DNA of 64,000 nucleotides from Agromyces lapidis (GTDB taxonomy: Bacteria > Actinomycetota > Actinomycetes > Actinomycetales > Microbacteriaceae). A program made the translations under genes and the position numbers. The stretch is from NCBI RefSeq assembly GCF_009749405.1, contig NZ_WBIQ01000005.1:310001-374000 (forward strand), in the 5' to 3' direction. The notes beneath the pieces were generated by a model. The model made no database searches. It was not told the DNA's origin and saw only the letters and a list, made by a program, of their open reading frames with translations. Position 1 is the first letter of the stretch. Each line of letters begins with the position of its first letter. Positions 29,871 to 39,732 of this stretch are shown in pieces.

Positions 29871-30613
29871 TCGCCGGCTCCCCAGAATCCGCCCATGTCG
29901 TGGCGCTGCGTCGCCGGCGCGGCGCGGCGCGGTTCGCCTGCGCCGCCTGCGGCCTGCGCGAGCACCCGGAACACGATACGCGAGCGACCGATCGTGATGA
30001 CCGAGTCGGGTTCGAGGATCGACTCCTTCACGGCGGCACCGTCGAGCTGCGTGCCGTTCGTCGAGCCGAGGTCGCGCACCCGGGCGCGCGAGCCGTCCCA
30101 CTGGACTTCGGCGTGGCGGCGCGAAGCGCCGGAGTCGTCGAGGGTGACGTCGGCCTCGCTGCCGCGACCGATGACCGTGCGGCCCTTGAGGATCGGGTAG
30201 CGCTTGCCGTCGACGTCGAGCACCGGGGTCCAGGCGACCTGGCCCTTCACGTTCTGCGAGTCGACCTGCACCATTCCGACGCTGAGGCTCTCGTCGGAGC
30301 GGAGCCCGATCGTGATGCCGCCGGCGAACTGGAAGTGCTGGCTCGCCGCGTGCCGCTGCACGAGGTCGACGAGCTCGTCGATGAGCGCCGGCCCGAGCGA
30401 CGACATGCGCTCGTGGTCGGCCGGCGACATGCGCACGGTGAAGTTGTTCGGCACGAGCACGCGGTCGCGCGACACGACCGCCGCCTTGGTGTCGATCTCT
30501 CGCTTGAGCGCCGAGGTGATCTCGACCGGCTGCAGCCCCGAGCGGAAGGTCTTCGCGAACGCGCCGTTGACGGCGCGCTCGAGACCTTTCTCGAAGTTGT
30601 CCAGTAGGCCCAC
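29867..30613 (-). CDS. fhaA: FhaA-like DUF3662 and FHA domain protein
   Basis: A 248-residue cytoplasmic protein. The N-terminal DUF3662 domain (1-125) starts MGLLDNFEKGLERAVNGAFAK like FhaA, and a C-terminal FHA domain (about 145-228) has IGRGSEADVTLDDSGASRRHAEVQWD...DLGSTNGTQLDG. In mycobacteria FhaA binds phosphorylated MurJ (MviN) and limits lipid II export. It is the first gene of the seven-gene reverse cluster. The start is GTG 30613; a possible -10 TAACAT is at 30647-30652. Confidence 0.94.
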   Translation of the reverse strand: MGLLDNFEKGLERAVNGAFAKTFRSGLQPVEITSALKREIDTKAAVVSRDRVLVPNNFTVRMSPADHERMSSLGPALIDELVDLVQRHAASQHFQFAGGITIGLRSDESLSVGMVQVDSQNVKGQVAWTPVLDVDGKRYPILKGRTVIGRGSEADVTLDDSGASRRHAEVQWDGSRARVRDLGSTNGTQLDGAAVKESILEPDSVITIGRSRIVFRVLAQAAGGAGEPRRAAPATQRHDMGGFWGAGE

Positions 30614-30678
30614 AGGTCTCCCGATTCCGGTGTCTGACTTCGCGTCATGTTAGCGCGAGCGGCTGGCAACACCCCGGA

Positions 30679-33192
30679 TCAGTCGATCGGGATGACCGTT
30701 TCGATGTCGTCGGCGTCGAGTGACAGGGTCGGGATCGACGCCGTCAGCAGGGTACCGTCCGCCCGCCTGGTGCCCGTGACATCCCGCATCGTCGGCGAGC
30801 CGTAGCGGCGCGGACCCTGCCCGTCGAGCGGCACCGTCACCGGGAGGCCGGACGAGATCGTCACCTCGGTGCCGCGCACCGAGACGGTCGCCTCGATGCC
30901 CTCCTCGACCGCGAACGTGATGGCCTCGGGCTCGAGCTCGGCGCGCAACCGGGTGCCGCGCAGCGTCACCCGGAAGGTGAGCCGCGACCAGCCGTCGGGC
31001 AGGCGCGGATCGAAGGTGAACCGTCCGCCGTGGTCGCGGAATCCGCCGAAGCCCGAGACCAGCGCGCTCCAGACGCCACCGGTGGATGCCACGTGCACGC
31101 CGTCGGCCGCGTTGTGATGCAGGTCGGCGAGGTCGACGAACAGCGCCGAACGGAAGTAGCGCATCGCGAGCTCGTGATACCCGACCTCGGCCGCGATGAT
31201 CGACTGCACGACGGCCGACAGCGTGGAGTCGCCCGTCGTCAGCGGGTCGTAGTACTCGAAGTTGGCCCGCTTCGCCTCGGCCGAGAAGCGGTCGCCCTGC
31301 AGGTACAGGGCGAGCACGACGTCGGCCTGCTTCAGCACCTGGAAGCGGTAGATGACGAGCGGGTGGTAGTGCAGCAGCAGCGGCCGGCGGTCGTCGGGGG
31401 TGTTCTCGAGGTCCCACAGCTCCTTCTGGAGGAAGGCGGAGTCCTGCGGGTGGATGCCCAGCTGCTCGTCGAAGGGGATGTGCATGTGCGCGGCGGCGCG
31501 GCGCCAGCTCGCGACCTCGGACGGCGTCACGCCGAGCCGCTCGACGAGCCGGTGGTAGCCCGGGGCGTCGTGCACCTGCAGGGTGTCGATCGCGGCGGCC
31601 GCCGCGGCGAGGTTCGCCCGTGCCATCACGTTCGTGTACAGGTTGTCGTTCACGACCGTCGTGTACTCGTCGGGGCCGGTGACGCCGTGGATGTGGAACA
31701 CGTCGTCGGCGTTCGAGCGCCAGAACCCGAGGTCCTCCCACATGCGGGCCGTCTCGACGAGGATGTCGATCGCGCCGCGCGCGAGGAACTCCTCGTCGCC
31801 CGTGGCCGCCACGTACTGGCAGAGCGCGTAGGAGACGTCGGCGTCGATGTGGTACTGCGCCGTGCCCGCCGCGTAGTAGGCGCTCGACTCCTGCCCGTTG
31901 ATCGTGCGCCAGGGGAAGAGCGCGCCGCGCTGGTTCAGCTCGAGCGCGCGCGACCGGGCGGCGTCGAGCATGCGCTGCCGGAAGCGCAGCACGTTGCGGG
32001 CGACGATCGGGGCGGTGTAGCTGAGGAACGGCATCACGTACACCTCGGTGTCCCAGAAGTAGTGGCCGCCGTAGCCCGAGCCGCTCACGCCCTTCGCGGC
32101 GACCCCGCCGCCGTCGGTGCGCGCGGTCGCCTGTGCGAGCTGGAAGAGGTTCCACCTGGTCGCCTGCTGCAGCACCGGCTCGCCCGCGATCTCGACGTCG
32201 GACCGCGCCCAGTAGTCGTCGAGCCAGGCCCGCTGCTGTGCGAACAGCTCGCCCGTGCCGAGCTCGGCCGCCCGGTCGAGGGTGCGGTCGCAGCGGTCGA
32301 CGAGCTCGCGAGCCGGCACCTTGCGGGCCGTGTGGTAGCTCACCGTCTTCGTGATGCGGATCGGCATGCCCTGCTTCGCCTGCACCCGGTACACGTGCTT
32401 GGCGAGGTCGTCGCCGATCGTGCCCGTCTCGGTGAACGGGTTGTCGGTCGTGATCTGGTGCTCGGCGCCGACCGCGAGGGTCATGCCCGAGTTCGTGCAC
32501 TGGTAGCCGAGCACGTAGCGACCGCCCTGGGCGCGATTCACGCGCGGCTGCAGCACCCGCTCGGTGAACTGCTCGGCCCGCCGCGGGTCGAACGTGCCCG
32601 GCGACTCCTGCATCACGCCGCCGCGGTACTCGTCGCGGCCATCCTGACGGTTCAGGATCTGGCTCGAGATCGTCACCGCCGCATCGGCGTCGAGCAGCTC
32701 GACCTCGTAGTCGATGACTGCGAGGTGGCGGTCGGTGAAGCTCGTCATGCGGCGGCTCGTGATGAGCACGCGCTTGCCTGCGGGCGTGCGCCACTCGATC
32801 GACCGGCTGAGCGCCCCCAGGCGGAAGTCGAGTCGGCGCTCGTACGAGCGCAGCTCGGCCTCGGTGAGCACGAGCGGCTCGTCGTCGACGTAGAGGCGGA
32901 TGATCTTGGCATCCGGCGCGTTGACGATCGTCTGCCCGACCCGGGCGAAGCCGAACGCCTCCTCGGCGTGGCGGATCGGCCACGTCTCGTGGAACCCGTT
33001 CACGAACGTGCCGTGCATGTGGCCGTCGCGGCCCTCCTCGACGTTGCCGCGCAGGCCCAGGTAGCCGTTGCCGACCCCGAAGAGCGTCTCGGTGCGACCC
33101 ATGTCGGCGTCGCCGAACTCGGTCTCGACGAGCGCCCACTCGTCGATCGGGAAGCGGCTGCGGTTCAGCGGGTCGTCGTCGGCGAACCTCAT
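30679..33192 (-). CDS. Glycoside hydrolase family 65 disaccharide phosphorylase
   Basis: An 837-residue GH65 enzyme. Members cleave maltose, trehalose, kojibiose or similar alpha-glucosides with phosphate to give beta-glucose 1-phosphate and glucose. The general acid is Glu509 in GPDEYT; the domain order (N-terminal beta-sandwich, (alpha/alpha)6 barrel from about 330, C-terminal beta-sheet) is complete, with GYGGHYFWDTEVYVMPF and LHYHPLVIYR motifs. Substrate cannot be fixed from sequence. It overlaps the phosphoglucomutase-like gene by 4 bases, whose product would convert beta-glucose 1-phosphate to glucose 6-phosphate. Confidence 0.93.
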   Translation of the reverse strand: MRFADDDPLNRSRFPIDEWALVETEFGDADMGRTETLFGVGNGYLGLRGNVEEGRDGHMHGTFVNGFHETWPIRHAEEAFGFARVGQTIVNAPDAKIIRLYVDDEPLVLTEAELRSYERRLDFRLGALSRSIEWRTPAGKRVLITSRRMTSFTDRHLAVIDYEVELLDADAAVTISSQILNRQDGRDEYRGGVMQESPGTFDPRRAEQFTERVLQPRVNRAQGGRYVLGYQCTNSGMTLAVGAEHQITTDNPFTETGTIGDDLAKHVYRVQAKQGMPIRITKTVSYHTARKVPARELVDRCDRTLDRAAELGTGELFAQQRAWLDDYWARSDVEIAGEPVLQQATRWNLFQLAQATARTDGGGVAAKGVSGSGYGGHYFWDTEVYVMPFLSYTAPIVARNVLRFRQRMLDAARSRALELNQRGALFPWRTINGQESSAYYAAGTAQYHIDADVSYALCQYVAATGDEEFLARGAIDILVETARMWEDLGFWRSNADDVFHIHGVTGPDEYTTVVNDNLYTNVMARANLAAAAAAIDTLQVHDAPGYHRLVERLGVTPSEVASWRRAAAHMHIPFDEQLGIHPQDSAFLQKELWDLENTPDDRRPLLLHYHPLVIYRFQVLKQADVVLALYLQGDRFSAEAKRANFEYYDPLTTGDSTLSAVVQSIIAAEVGYHELAMRYFRSALFVDLADLHHNAADGVHVASTGGVWSALVSGFGGFRDHGGRFTFDPRLPDGWSRLTFRVTLRGTRLRAELEPEAITFAVEEGIEATVSVRGTEVTISSGLPVTVPLDGQGPRRYGSPTMRDVTGTRRADGTLLTASIPTLSLDADDIETVIPID

Positions 33193-33977
33193 GCGTCGTC
33201 CTCTCGGGTGGCGGGTGAACTCTCTTCTGGCGAGAAGTCGAGTGTCGGGATCAGTTCGTCGAGCTCGTCGACCACGACGTCGGCGCCGAGGCGCTCGAGC
33301 GTGCCTCGTCCGACCCCGCGGTCGACGCCGACCACGAGCCCGAAGTCGCCGGCGGCGCCGGCCTGCACGCCCGACTCGGCGTCCTCGACGACGGCGCACG
33401 CGGTCGTCGGCAGTCCGAGCAGTTCGGCGGCCCGCTCGTAGGTGTCGGGGGCCGGCTTGCCGGGCAGGCCCTCGGCCGCGGCGTAGCCGCCGTCGACGAC
33501 GACCTCGAAGCGATCGGCGAGGCCTGCTGCGGCGAGCACGGCCGGGGCGTTCTTCGAGCTCGAGACGACGGCCACGAGGCATCCGGCCGCCTCGACCGCG
33601 TCGAGGAATGCGACGCTCGCCGGATACGGCGCGACGCCCTCGTCGGCCAGGGTCTCGTTGAAGGCGGCGTTCTTGCGGTTGCCGAGACCGTGCACGGTGT
33701 CGAGCTCGGGCGCGTCGCTCACCTCGCCCTCGGCGATGCGGATGCCGCGACTCGCGAGCAGGCTGCGGACCCCGTCGTAGCGCGGCTTGCCGTCGATGTG
33801 GGCGAAGTAGTCGCCCTCGGAGTACGGGGCGGCGCCGTGCAGCTCGAGGTAGGGGGTGAAGAGCCGCGCCCAGGCGTGCATGTGCACGATCGCCGTGGGC
33901 GTGAGCACGCCGTCGAGGTCGAAGAGCCAGCCGCGGATGCCACGGAGATCGAGTCGCTCGTCGGGGGAGTGGGTCAC
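33189..33977 (-). CDS. HAD-family beta-phosphoglucomutase-like enzyme
   Basis: A 262-residue HAD hydrolase of the beta-phosphoglucomutase type. Motif I is FDLDGVLT with nucleophile Asp and acid-base Asp; then VVSSSKNAP (motif II), KPAPDTYERAAELLG (motif III Lys) and VVEDAESGVQAG (motif IV). The cap domain is helical. With the coupled GH65 phosphorylase it forms the usual disaccharide-to-glucose-6-phosphate pathway. Start GTG 33977 follows AAAGGAG. A trehalose-phosphatase-like activity would be the alternative, but gene context favours the mutase. Confidence 0.9.
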   Translation of the reverse strand: MTHSPDERLDLRGIRGWLFDLDGVLTPTAIVHMHAWARLFTPYLELHGAAPYSEGDYFAHIDGKPRYDGVRSLLASRGIRIAEGEVSDAPELDTVHGLGNRKNAAFNETLADEGVAPYPASVAFLDAVEAAGCLVAVVSSSKNAPAVLAAAGLADRFEVVVDGGYAAAEGLPGKPAPDTYERAAELLGLPTTACAVVEDAESGVQAGAAGDFGLVVGVDRGVGRGTLERLGADVVVDELDELIPTLDFSPEESSPATREDDA

Positions 33978-34306
33978 GTGGGCGCTCCTTTCGTCGCATC
34001 GGTCGTGGGCGCCGGTACCCGGGTCTCGATGCTATTCCCGGGCGGCGGCCCGGCGCGAGGTACGGCCGGGACTCTGAGGGGATGCCAAGGGTTCGTGCGG
34101 GTCGCCGCCGCGCGCTTTCGTCGAGTCGTACGACGATCCGGTCGACGCGCCGGGGGGTCGCGGCGGGTCGCGCGGATCATGGTGCAACTCGACACGCACT
34201 GGGGCCGTTGGGACGGGCGGATGCGTGGGCTGCCGCCTCGAATGGAGTTGTGGCGCGCGAGATGTTAGGCTCTCGTGGCTGGACGCACTTCGGTGCGACC
34301 ACACAT
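33978..34306. other. Intergenic region before tRNA-Leu
   Basis: It holds the ribosome site of the reverse-strand phosphoglucomutase-like gene near 33984-33990 and presumably its promoter plus that of tRNA-Leu. I could not find convincing hexamers or an ORF here. Confidence 0.4.
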
Positions 34307-34390
34307 GCGCGAGTGGCGGAATTGGCAGACGCGCTGGCTTCAGGTGCCAGTACTCGCAAGGGTGTGGGGGTTCAAGTCCCCCCTCGCGCA
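34307..34390 (+). tRNA. tRNA-Leu (CAG)
   Basis: An 84-base class II tRNA: acceptor GCGCGAG with CTCGCGC plus A, D arm with TGGCGGAATTGGCAGAC, anticodon stem CTGGC/GCCAG with CAG at 34341-34343, a variable arm (TACTCGCAAGGGTG) and T arm GGGGGTTCAAGTCCCCC. No CCA is encoded. Confidence 0.97.
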
Positions 34391-34396
34391 CAAACG

Positions 34397-34422
34397 AAGG
34401 CCCCCGATCCGTCGGGGGCCTT
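34397..34422 (+). terminator. Terminator of tRNA-Leu
   Basis: AAGGCCCCCGA (34397-34407) pairs with TCGGGGGCCTT (34412-34422) around a 4-base loop, 6 bases after the tRNA, ending in a short T run. Confidence 0.88.
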
Positions 34423-34576
34423 TCGCGTTCCCGGGAGGAGTGCGGCGTCTCACGTGAAAGTCGATCACGATTCGGGATCGGACCCCGGCGCATCGATCCT
34501 CCAGATGCTTGGATGGATCGCCCGACCGTCCCCGGTGCGCCCCCGAAGGCGCACCGCCCCTACTCCGAGGTGATGA

Positions 34577-35596
34577 TTGACCGACCCTGCACCCCCGAAA
34601 TACGGTGTCCGCCTCCCGAGCGAGGAGTCTCCGACGGAGTCCGTGCTGCCGACCCCGGATTCCCTCGCCGTCGATGCCGAGGCATCCGTCGCCCCCGTGC
34701 GACGCCGGCGGTGGGGCGCGATCATCGCGATCTCGCTGCTGGGCGTCGCGCTCGCCGGTGCCGTGGCCGGGTGCGCCTGGTTCTTCCTCCAGCTCGACGC
34801 CGCGCAGAACCGGATCTCCGAGCAGGAGCAGGAGCTCGAGCAGCAGCGTGAGCTCATCGACGAGAAGGAGACGTTCGGCGCGGCAATGGATGCCCTGCTC
34901 GAGTCGACCGTCAAGTTCGACGACGTGCTCACCGCCTCGGTCGTGCCGTGGGAGGACTACCGGCGTCTCGCCGTGCAGGCGTGGGCGCATCGTTGGGACG
35001 CCGATGCGGTCGCGAGCGACACCCGGGCCGTCGAGCAGGCGGCCGCCGAGCTCGACGCCAGCTGGAACGAGGCTCAGCAGCAGGCGGGGTCGAACGCGAG
35101 CGGTTCGGGCTACGAGGCGGTCATCGACCGACTCTCGGGCGGCTTCGTGAGCTCCGTCGTCGATGACGCGAAGGCGATCTGCGCAGATGGCGACGACGGC
35201 GGCGACCGCGAACTGCTCGCGTGCGTCTTCAACGACGACCCGTACGTCGTGCACTTCGACGCGGCAGCGGATTCGGTGCCCTACATGAACGACGAACTCC
35301 GTGCCGGGATCGCGTACCACGAGTTCGCGCACGTGCTGCAGATCACGAACCCCACCGCCACCCGGGAGGCGCTGCCCGCGTTCGACGGCGACGGCGAAGT
35401 CATGGCCGACTGCTTCGCCCTCACCTTCCTCGACGGATGGCAGCTCGACCACCGCATCTGGACCAGCGACTACGAGTACTGGGACGTGAACATCGGCTAC
35501 GGCACGGCCTGCACCGGTGCACAGCAGCAGGTGGTCCGCGACTGGCACGCGAAGCTCGGTGTCGAGCTCCAGCCCGTGTCGAGCAAGGCGCTCTGA
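34577..35596 (+). CDS. Membrane-anchored HExxH putative metalloprotease
   Basis: A 339-residue protein I cannot assign to a named family. Residues 1-45 are acidic and Pro-rich, 46-70 form a membrane anchor (IIAISLLGVALAGAVAGCAWFF), and 72-97 look like a short coiled coil (AQNRISEQEQELEQQRELIDEKE). The extracellular domain has the zincin motif HEFAH (His238, Glu239, His242) and a downstream GEVMADCF where Glu264 could be the third zinc ligand. Three other Cys lie in the outer domain (at ICADG, LACVF and TACTG), besides the one at MADCF. The start is TTG 34577 after GAGG. The protease activity is inferred only. Confidence 0.75.
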   Translation: MTDPAPPKYGVRLPSEESPTESVLPTPDSLAVDAEASVAPVRRRRWGAIIAISLLGVALAGAVAGCAWFFLQLDAAQNRISEQEQELEQQRELIDEKETFGAAMDALLESTVKFDDVLTASVVPWEDYRRLAVQAWAHRWDADAVASDTRAVEQAAAELDASWNEAQQQAGSNASGSGYEAVIDRLSGGFVSSVVDDAKAICADGDDGGDRELLACVFNDDPYVVHFDAAADSVPYMNDELRAGIAYHEFAHVLQITNPTATREALPAFDGDGEVMADCFALTFLDGWQLDHRIWTSDYEYWDVNIGYGTACTGAQQQVVRDWHAKLGVELQPVSSKAL

Positions 35597-35636
35597 GGCG
35601 ACGGGCGCGGCACGCGGCATCCGCTGCCTCGGAACG

Positions 35637-35665
35637 GAAGAGTCCCCGCCGCAGCGGGGCTCTTC
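35637..35665. terminator. Bidirectional terminator
   Basis: GAAGAG-T-CCCCGC (35637-35649) pairs with GCGGGGCTCTTC (35654-35665) with a single bulged T and a 4-base loop, between two convergent genes. Confidence 0.82.
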
Positions 35666-35692
35666 GTCGTTCGGGGGCACCTGCGGCCGAGG

Positions 35693-36547
<855 letters not shown>

Positions 36548-36553
36548 TCATAT

Positions 36554-36622
36554 CTAACTGGAATAGTGAATTGATCCGGTTAGTTCTGGTGAGTGCAACG
36601 CTATAACCCGATAGCTATTCCA
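36554..36622. promoter_or_regulatory. AT-rich divergent control region with inverted repeats
   Basis: CTAACTGG (36554-36561) and CCGGTTAG (36577-36584) are inverted with one mismatch; TGGAATAG (36559-36566) and CTATTCCA (36615-36622) are a perfect inverted pair about 48 bases apart. The stretch 36545-36640 is far richer in A+T than its surroundings and separates the hydrolase and CGNR regulator genes. Confidence 0.6.
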
Positions 36623-36668
36623 TGCAAGTTAGAATTTGGACACACTGGTTGAACCCCGAGGAGTCGAC

Positions 36669-37172
36669 ATGACGGAACCCATTGAGACGGCAGGGTTGCT
36701 GCTCGACCTCGTCAACTCCCGTCTCGTCTACGACGAGCGGGTCGAAGACGAGCTCGACGACGAGCACGGGCCGACCTGGCTGCGCGCGCACGGAGCGCCC
36801 GCCGAAGCCGCGGACCTCGCCGACGCCCGAGAGGTGCGCGACGCTCTCGTCGCAGTCTTGCGGGGCACTCGCTCGCCCGACGCGCTCGCGCCCTGGCTCG
36901 CCGAGATGGCCAGTCGGCCGGAGCTCGACGCCGAGGCCGGGCTCGTCTGGCGCGATCGCGACGGCGACGGCCGCCGTATCGGCGGCGCGGCCATCCGCGA
37001 GTGGGCGGCGTTGCAGTCACCGTCGGGCTCCCGCATCCGCCCGTGCGCGGCACCCGACTGCCAGCACTTCTTCATCGACACGAGCCGTGCGAACGCGCGA
37101 CGCTGGCACTCGATGGAGACCTGCGGCAATCGCGAGAAGGCTCGTCGGCACTACGCGAAGACGGTCGTCTGA
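36669..37172 (+). CDS. CGNR zinc-finger regulator
   Basis: A 167-residue protein with the N-terminal ABATE (putative stress-responsive) domain and a C-terminal CGNR zinc finger: Cys ligands in RPCAAPDC...METCGNREKARRHYAK. Such proteins act as transcriptional regulators. ATG 36669 follows GAGGAG at 5-base spacing. It is divergent from the alpha/beta hydrolase, its likely target. Confidence 0.9.
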   Translation: MTEPIETAGLLLDLVNSRLVYDERVEDELDDEHGPTWLRAHGAPAEAADLADAREVRDALVAVLRGTRSPDALAPWLAEMASRPELDAEAGLVWRDRDGDGRRIGGAAIREWAALQSPSGSRIRPCAAPDCQHFFIDTSRANARRWHSMETCGNREKARRHYAKTVV

Positions 37173-37203
37173 AGCCGGGCCGCGCCCCGGAGACTCCGCC
37201 GGT

Positions 37204-37758
37204 TCAGCGTGCCGTGGCCGATCGCGCCTTGCCCTCGTCGGACATGAGCAGCTGTCGAGCCGTCTCATAGACGTGGTGCCAGCGACGCTCGAACTCGAGC
37301 TCGTCGATCTTGCCGTCGCTCAGCTGCGACTCCGCGGCGTTCATCGTCGCGACGAGCCGGTTCGCGGTGGCCTGGCGCGCGAGCAGCCCGCCGTCGCGGG
37401 TTCCCGGCGGCACCTCGGTCATCAGCTGGACGACGGAGCGGCGCAGGCGCCGGCAGCGGGAGCCGAGGGCGACCAGGAGCGCGATGATCACCCCCGCTGT
37501 GACCGCGAAGGCGGCCGGTATCGGCATGGTCGTGCTGAATCCGGCCAGACACAGCCAGAAGAGCATGACGGCGAACAGGGGAGCGGATCTCCAGGCGCGA
37601 AGCCATCGTCGTTCGCCGGTCGAGGATCCGGGCGGGTAGACGGTGACCGTGCGGACGACGACGCCGTACCTGCCCACGATCGCCGAGGTGTCGCCCCAGC
37701 GGTGACGGCCGTCTCGGAGCGCGACCCACTCGCGGGCGCACGCGGCTGTGATGGTCAT
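37204..37758 (-). CDS. Hypothetical protein with two membrane helices
   Basis: A 184-residue protein with no family I recognise. A soluble start with WVALRDGRHRWGDTSAIVGRYGVVVRTVTVYPPG resembles a beta-strand-rich module, followed by membrane helices at about 59-77 and 79-100, and a helical tail LSDGKIDELEFERRWHHVYETARQLL that resembles a SHOCT-like or short coil element. It is convergent with the CGNR gene. Confidence 0.7.
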   Translation of the reverse strand: MTITAACAREWVALRDGRHRWGDTSAIVGRYGVVVRTVTVYPPGSSTGERRWLRAWRSAPLFAVMLFWLCLAGFSTTMPIPAAFAVTAGVIIALLVALGSRCRRLRRSVVQLMTEVPPGTRDGGLLARQATANRLVATMNAAESQLSDGKIDELEFERRWHHVYETARQLLMSDEGKARSATAR

Positions 37759-37982
37759 GTTCCCGGTCTACGCCGAGCAACCCTGCGGCGGCTCGGTCTC
37801 GACGATTCCGAAACGCCCGGGGGCCGGAATCAAACGCTCTCCTCACGCTCGCCCGGTCGGAGGCCCTCGCGGACTCGGGCGCGGCACGCGGCATCCAGTA
37901 CCTCGGAATGATTGCGCCGGGGAGCCGGGCCAGACATCCTTGATCGGAGCCTTGCCCGAACCCACCCGAACGAAGGAACCCC

Positions 37983-39509
37983 GTGCTCGAGTTCTTCGCC
38001 GCTGCCCCGATCATCGGCATCATCGTCCTCGTCGTCATCGCCGCCATCATCCTGTGGATCTGGGCGAAGGTGCTGTACCGCAACGTCTCGCCCGACGAGG
38101 CGATCGTCGTCACCGGCAAGCGTTCGCGCCGCCGCATGGTCGACGGCGTCGACACCGAGGAGTCGGGCCAGCGCGTCGTGCATGGCCAGGGCGTGTGGAT
38201 CATGCCCTTCTTCCAGAAGGCGCACAAGATCTCGCTGCGCTCGCGGGCGATCGAGATCCGCGCCGAGGCGCAGACCAACAACGGCATCACCGTGCACGTC
38301 GACGCCGTCGCGATCGTGAAGGTCGGCGACTCGGCCGCCTCGATCCGCGCCGCCGCGCAGCGGTTCCTCGGGCAGGACAAGAACATCGACATGTTCGCCC
38401 AGGAGGTGCTCTCGGGTTCGCTTCGCGCCTCGATCGGCGCGACCGACGTGCTCACGATCATCAACCGCCGCGACGAGCTCTCGGCCGCCGTGCTCGGCGT
38501 CGCCCGCGAGTCGCTCGTCAACCAGGGCCTCGACGTCGACTCGTTCGAGATCAAGGGCATCTCCGACACCAACGGCTACATCGACGACCTCGGCCGTGCC
38601 GAGCAGGCGAAGGTGCGCAAGCAGGCCGAGATCGCCGAGGCCGTCGCGCAGCGCGAGGCCCGCGAGGCCGTGATCGCCGCCGAGCAGACCGTCGCCGAGC
38701 GCGAGGCCGAGCTCGCCCAGCGCAAGGCCGCGCTGCAGCGCGAGACCGACAAGGCGATGGCCGAGGCCGCCGCCGCCCGCCCGCTCGCCGAGGCGCTCTC
38801 GCAGCAGGAGGTCGTCGCCCAGCAGGAGATCACCGCCCAGAAGAAGGCTGCGCTACGCGCCGCCGAGCTCGACTCCGAGGTCAAGGCCGTCGCCGACGCG
38901 CAGGCGTACAAGGTGAAGGTCGAGGCCGAGGCCTCCGCCGAGGCGGTGCGCATCGCCGCCGACGCCGACCGCATCGCCCGCACCGCCTCCGCCGAGGCGC
39001 TCAAGGCCGAGGGCCTCGCCGAGGCCGACGCGATCCAGGCGAAGGGTGCCGCCGAGGCAGCTGCCACGAAGGCCGCGGCCGAGGCCGTCGCCCAGCAGTC
39101 CGAGGCGCTGCTGCAGATGCGGGTCATCGACGCGCTGCCGCTCATCGCCCGCGAGCTCGCCGCGCCGATGTCGAACATCGACCAGCTCACCGTCGTCTCG
39201 ACCGACGGCGCCTCGCAGCTCGCGAAGAACGCCGTCTCGGGCATCACCGAGGTCGACGCGATGCTGAGCTCGACGATGGGCGTGGGCCTCCGCGAACTCC
39301 TGGGCTCGATCATCGGCGGTGCCGCCGCCGGCGGTGCCGCCGCGCGCGCCTCCGAGCGCGACGGTGCCGAGGTCGTCGCCGGACTCGGCGCGAGCGTCGG
39401 AGCCGGTGTCGGCGCCGGCGTCGCCGAGGCGATCTCGCCGATCGCCGACCGGCTCGAGGGGCTGCAGTCGCAGCTCGACGACGACGCCGCCGACGCGAAC
39501 CGCTCCTGA
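37983..39509 (+). CDS. SPFH/flotillin-family protein
   Basis: A 508-residue flotillin-like protein expected in ordered membrane patches. An N-terminal hydrophobic segment (6-30) is followed by the SPFH/band 7 domain (about 33-190), a long Ala/Glu-rich coiled coil (about 200-370: EAVAQREAREAVIAAEQTVAEREAELAQRKAALQ...), and a Gly/Ala-rich tail (440-480). GTG 37983 follows GAAGGAAC. There is no NfeD-type partner next to it. Confidence 0.92.
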   Translation: MLEFFAAAPIIGIIVLVVIAAIILWIWAKVLYRNVSPDEAIVVTGKRSRRRMVDGVDTEESGQRVVHGQGVWIMPFFQKAHKISLRSRAIEIRAEAQTNNGITVHVDAVAIVKVGDSAASIRAAAQRFLGQDKNIDMFAQEVLSGSLRASIGATDVLTIINRRDELSAAVLGVARESLVNQGLDVDSFEIKGISDTNGYIDDLGRAEQAKVRKQAEIAEAVAQREAREAVIAAEQTVAEREAELAQRKAALQRETDKAMAEAAAARPLAEALSQQEVVAQQEITAQKKAALRAAELDSEVKAVADAQAYKVKVEAEASAEAVRIAADADRIARTASAEALKAEGLAEADAIQAKGAAEAAATKAAAEAVAQQSEALLQMRVIDALPLIARELAAPMSNIDQLTVVSTDGASQLAKNAVSGITEVDAMLSSTMGVGLRELLGSIIGGAAAGGAAARASERDGAEVVAGLGASVGAGVGAGVAEAISPIADRLEGLQSQLDDDAADANRS

Positions 39510-39537
39510 CCGGCCCGCGGTTCCGACCGCGCTGATC

Positions 39538-39572
39538 GATGCCGAGTGCCCCGTACCCGGGTGCTCGGCATC
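39538..39572 (+). terminator. Terminator after the SPFH gene
   Basis: GATGCCGAG (39538-39546) pairs with CTCGGCATC (39564-39572), extended by two wobble and three G-C pairs toward the loop, 28 bases past the stop. Confidence 0.7.
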
Positions 39573-39732
39573 GTGCGCGCGTCGATCGTGCGAGCGGCGG
39601 AGCGGCATCGCGGCAGGGCGGTAGAGCAGCCGAGCGGCACGGCGTCAGCCCGGCGCGGTCGGCTCAATCGTTCGATCGATGTGGCGCGCGCGGCATCCGG
39701 CCATGCTTGAAGGAACGCCGGAAGGGATCGTC

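Noticed and set aside
34307-34390. tRNA-Leu as an attachment site of an integrated element
   Set aside because: No integrase and no direct repeat of the tRNA end were found downstream.
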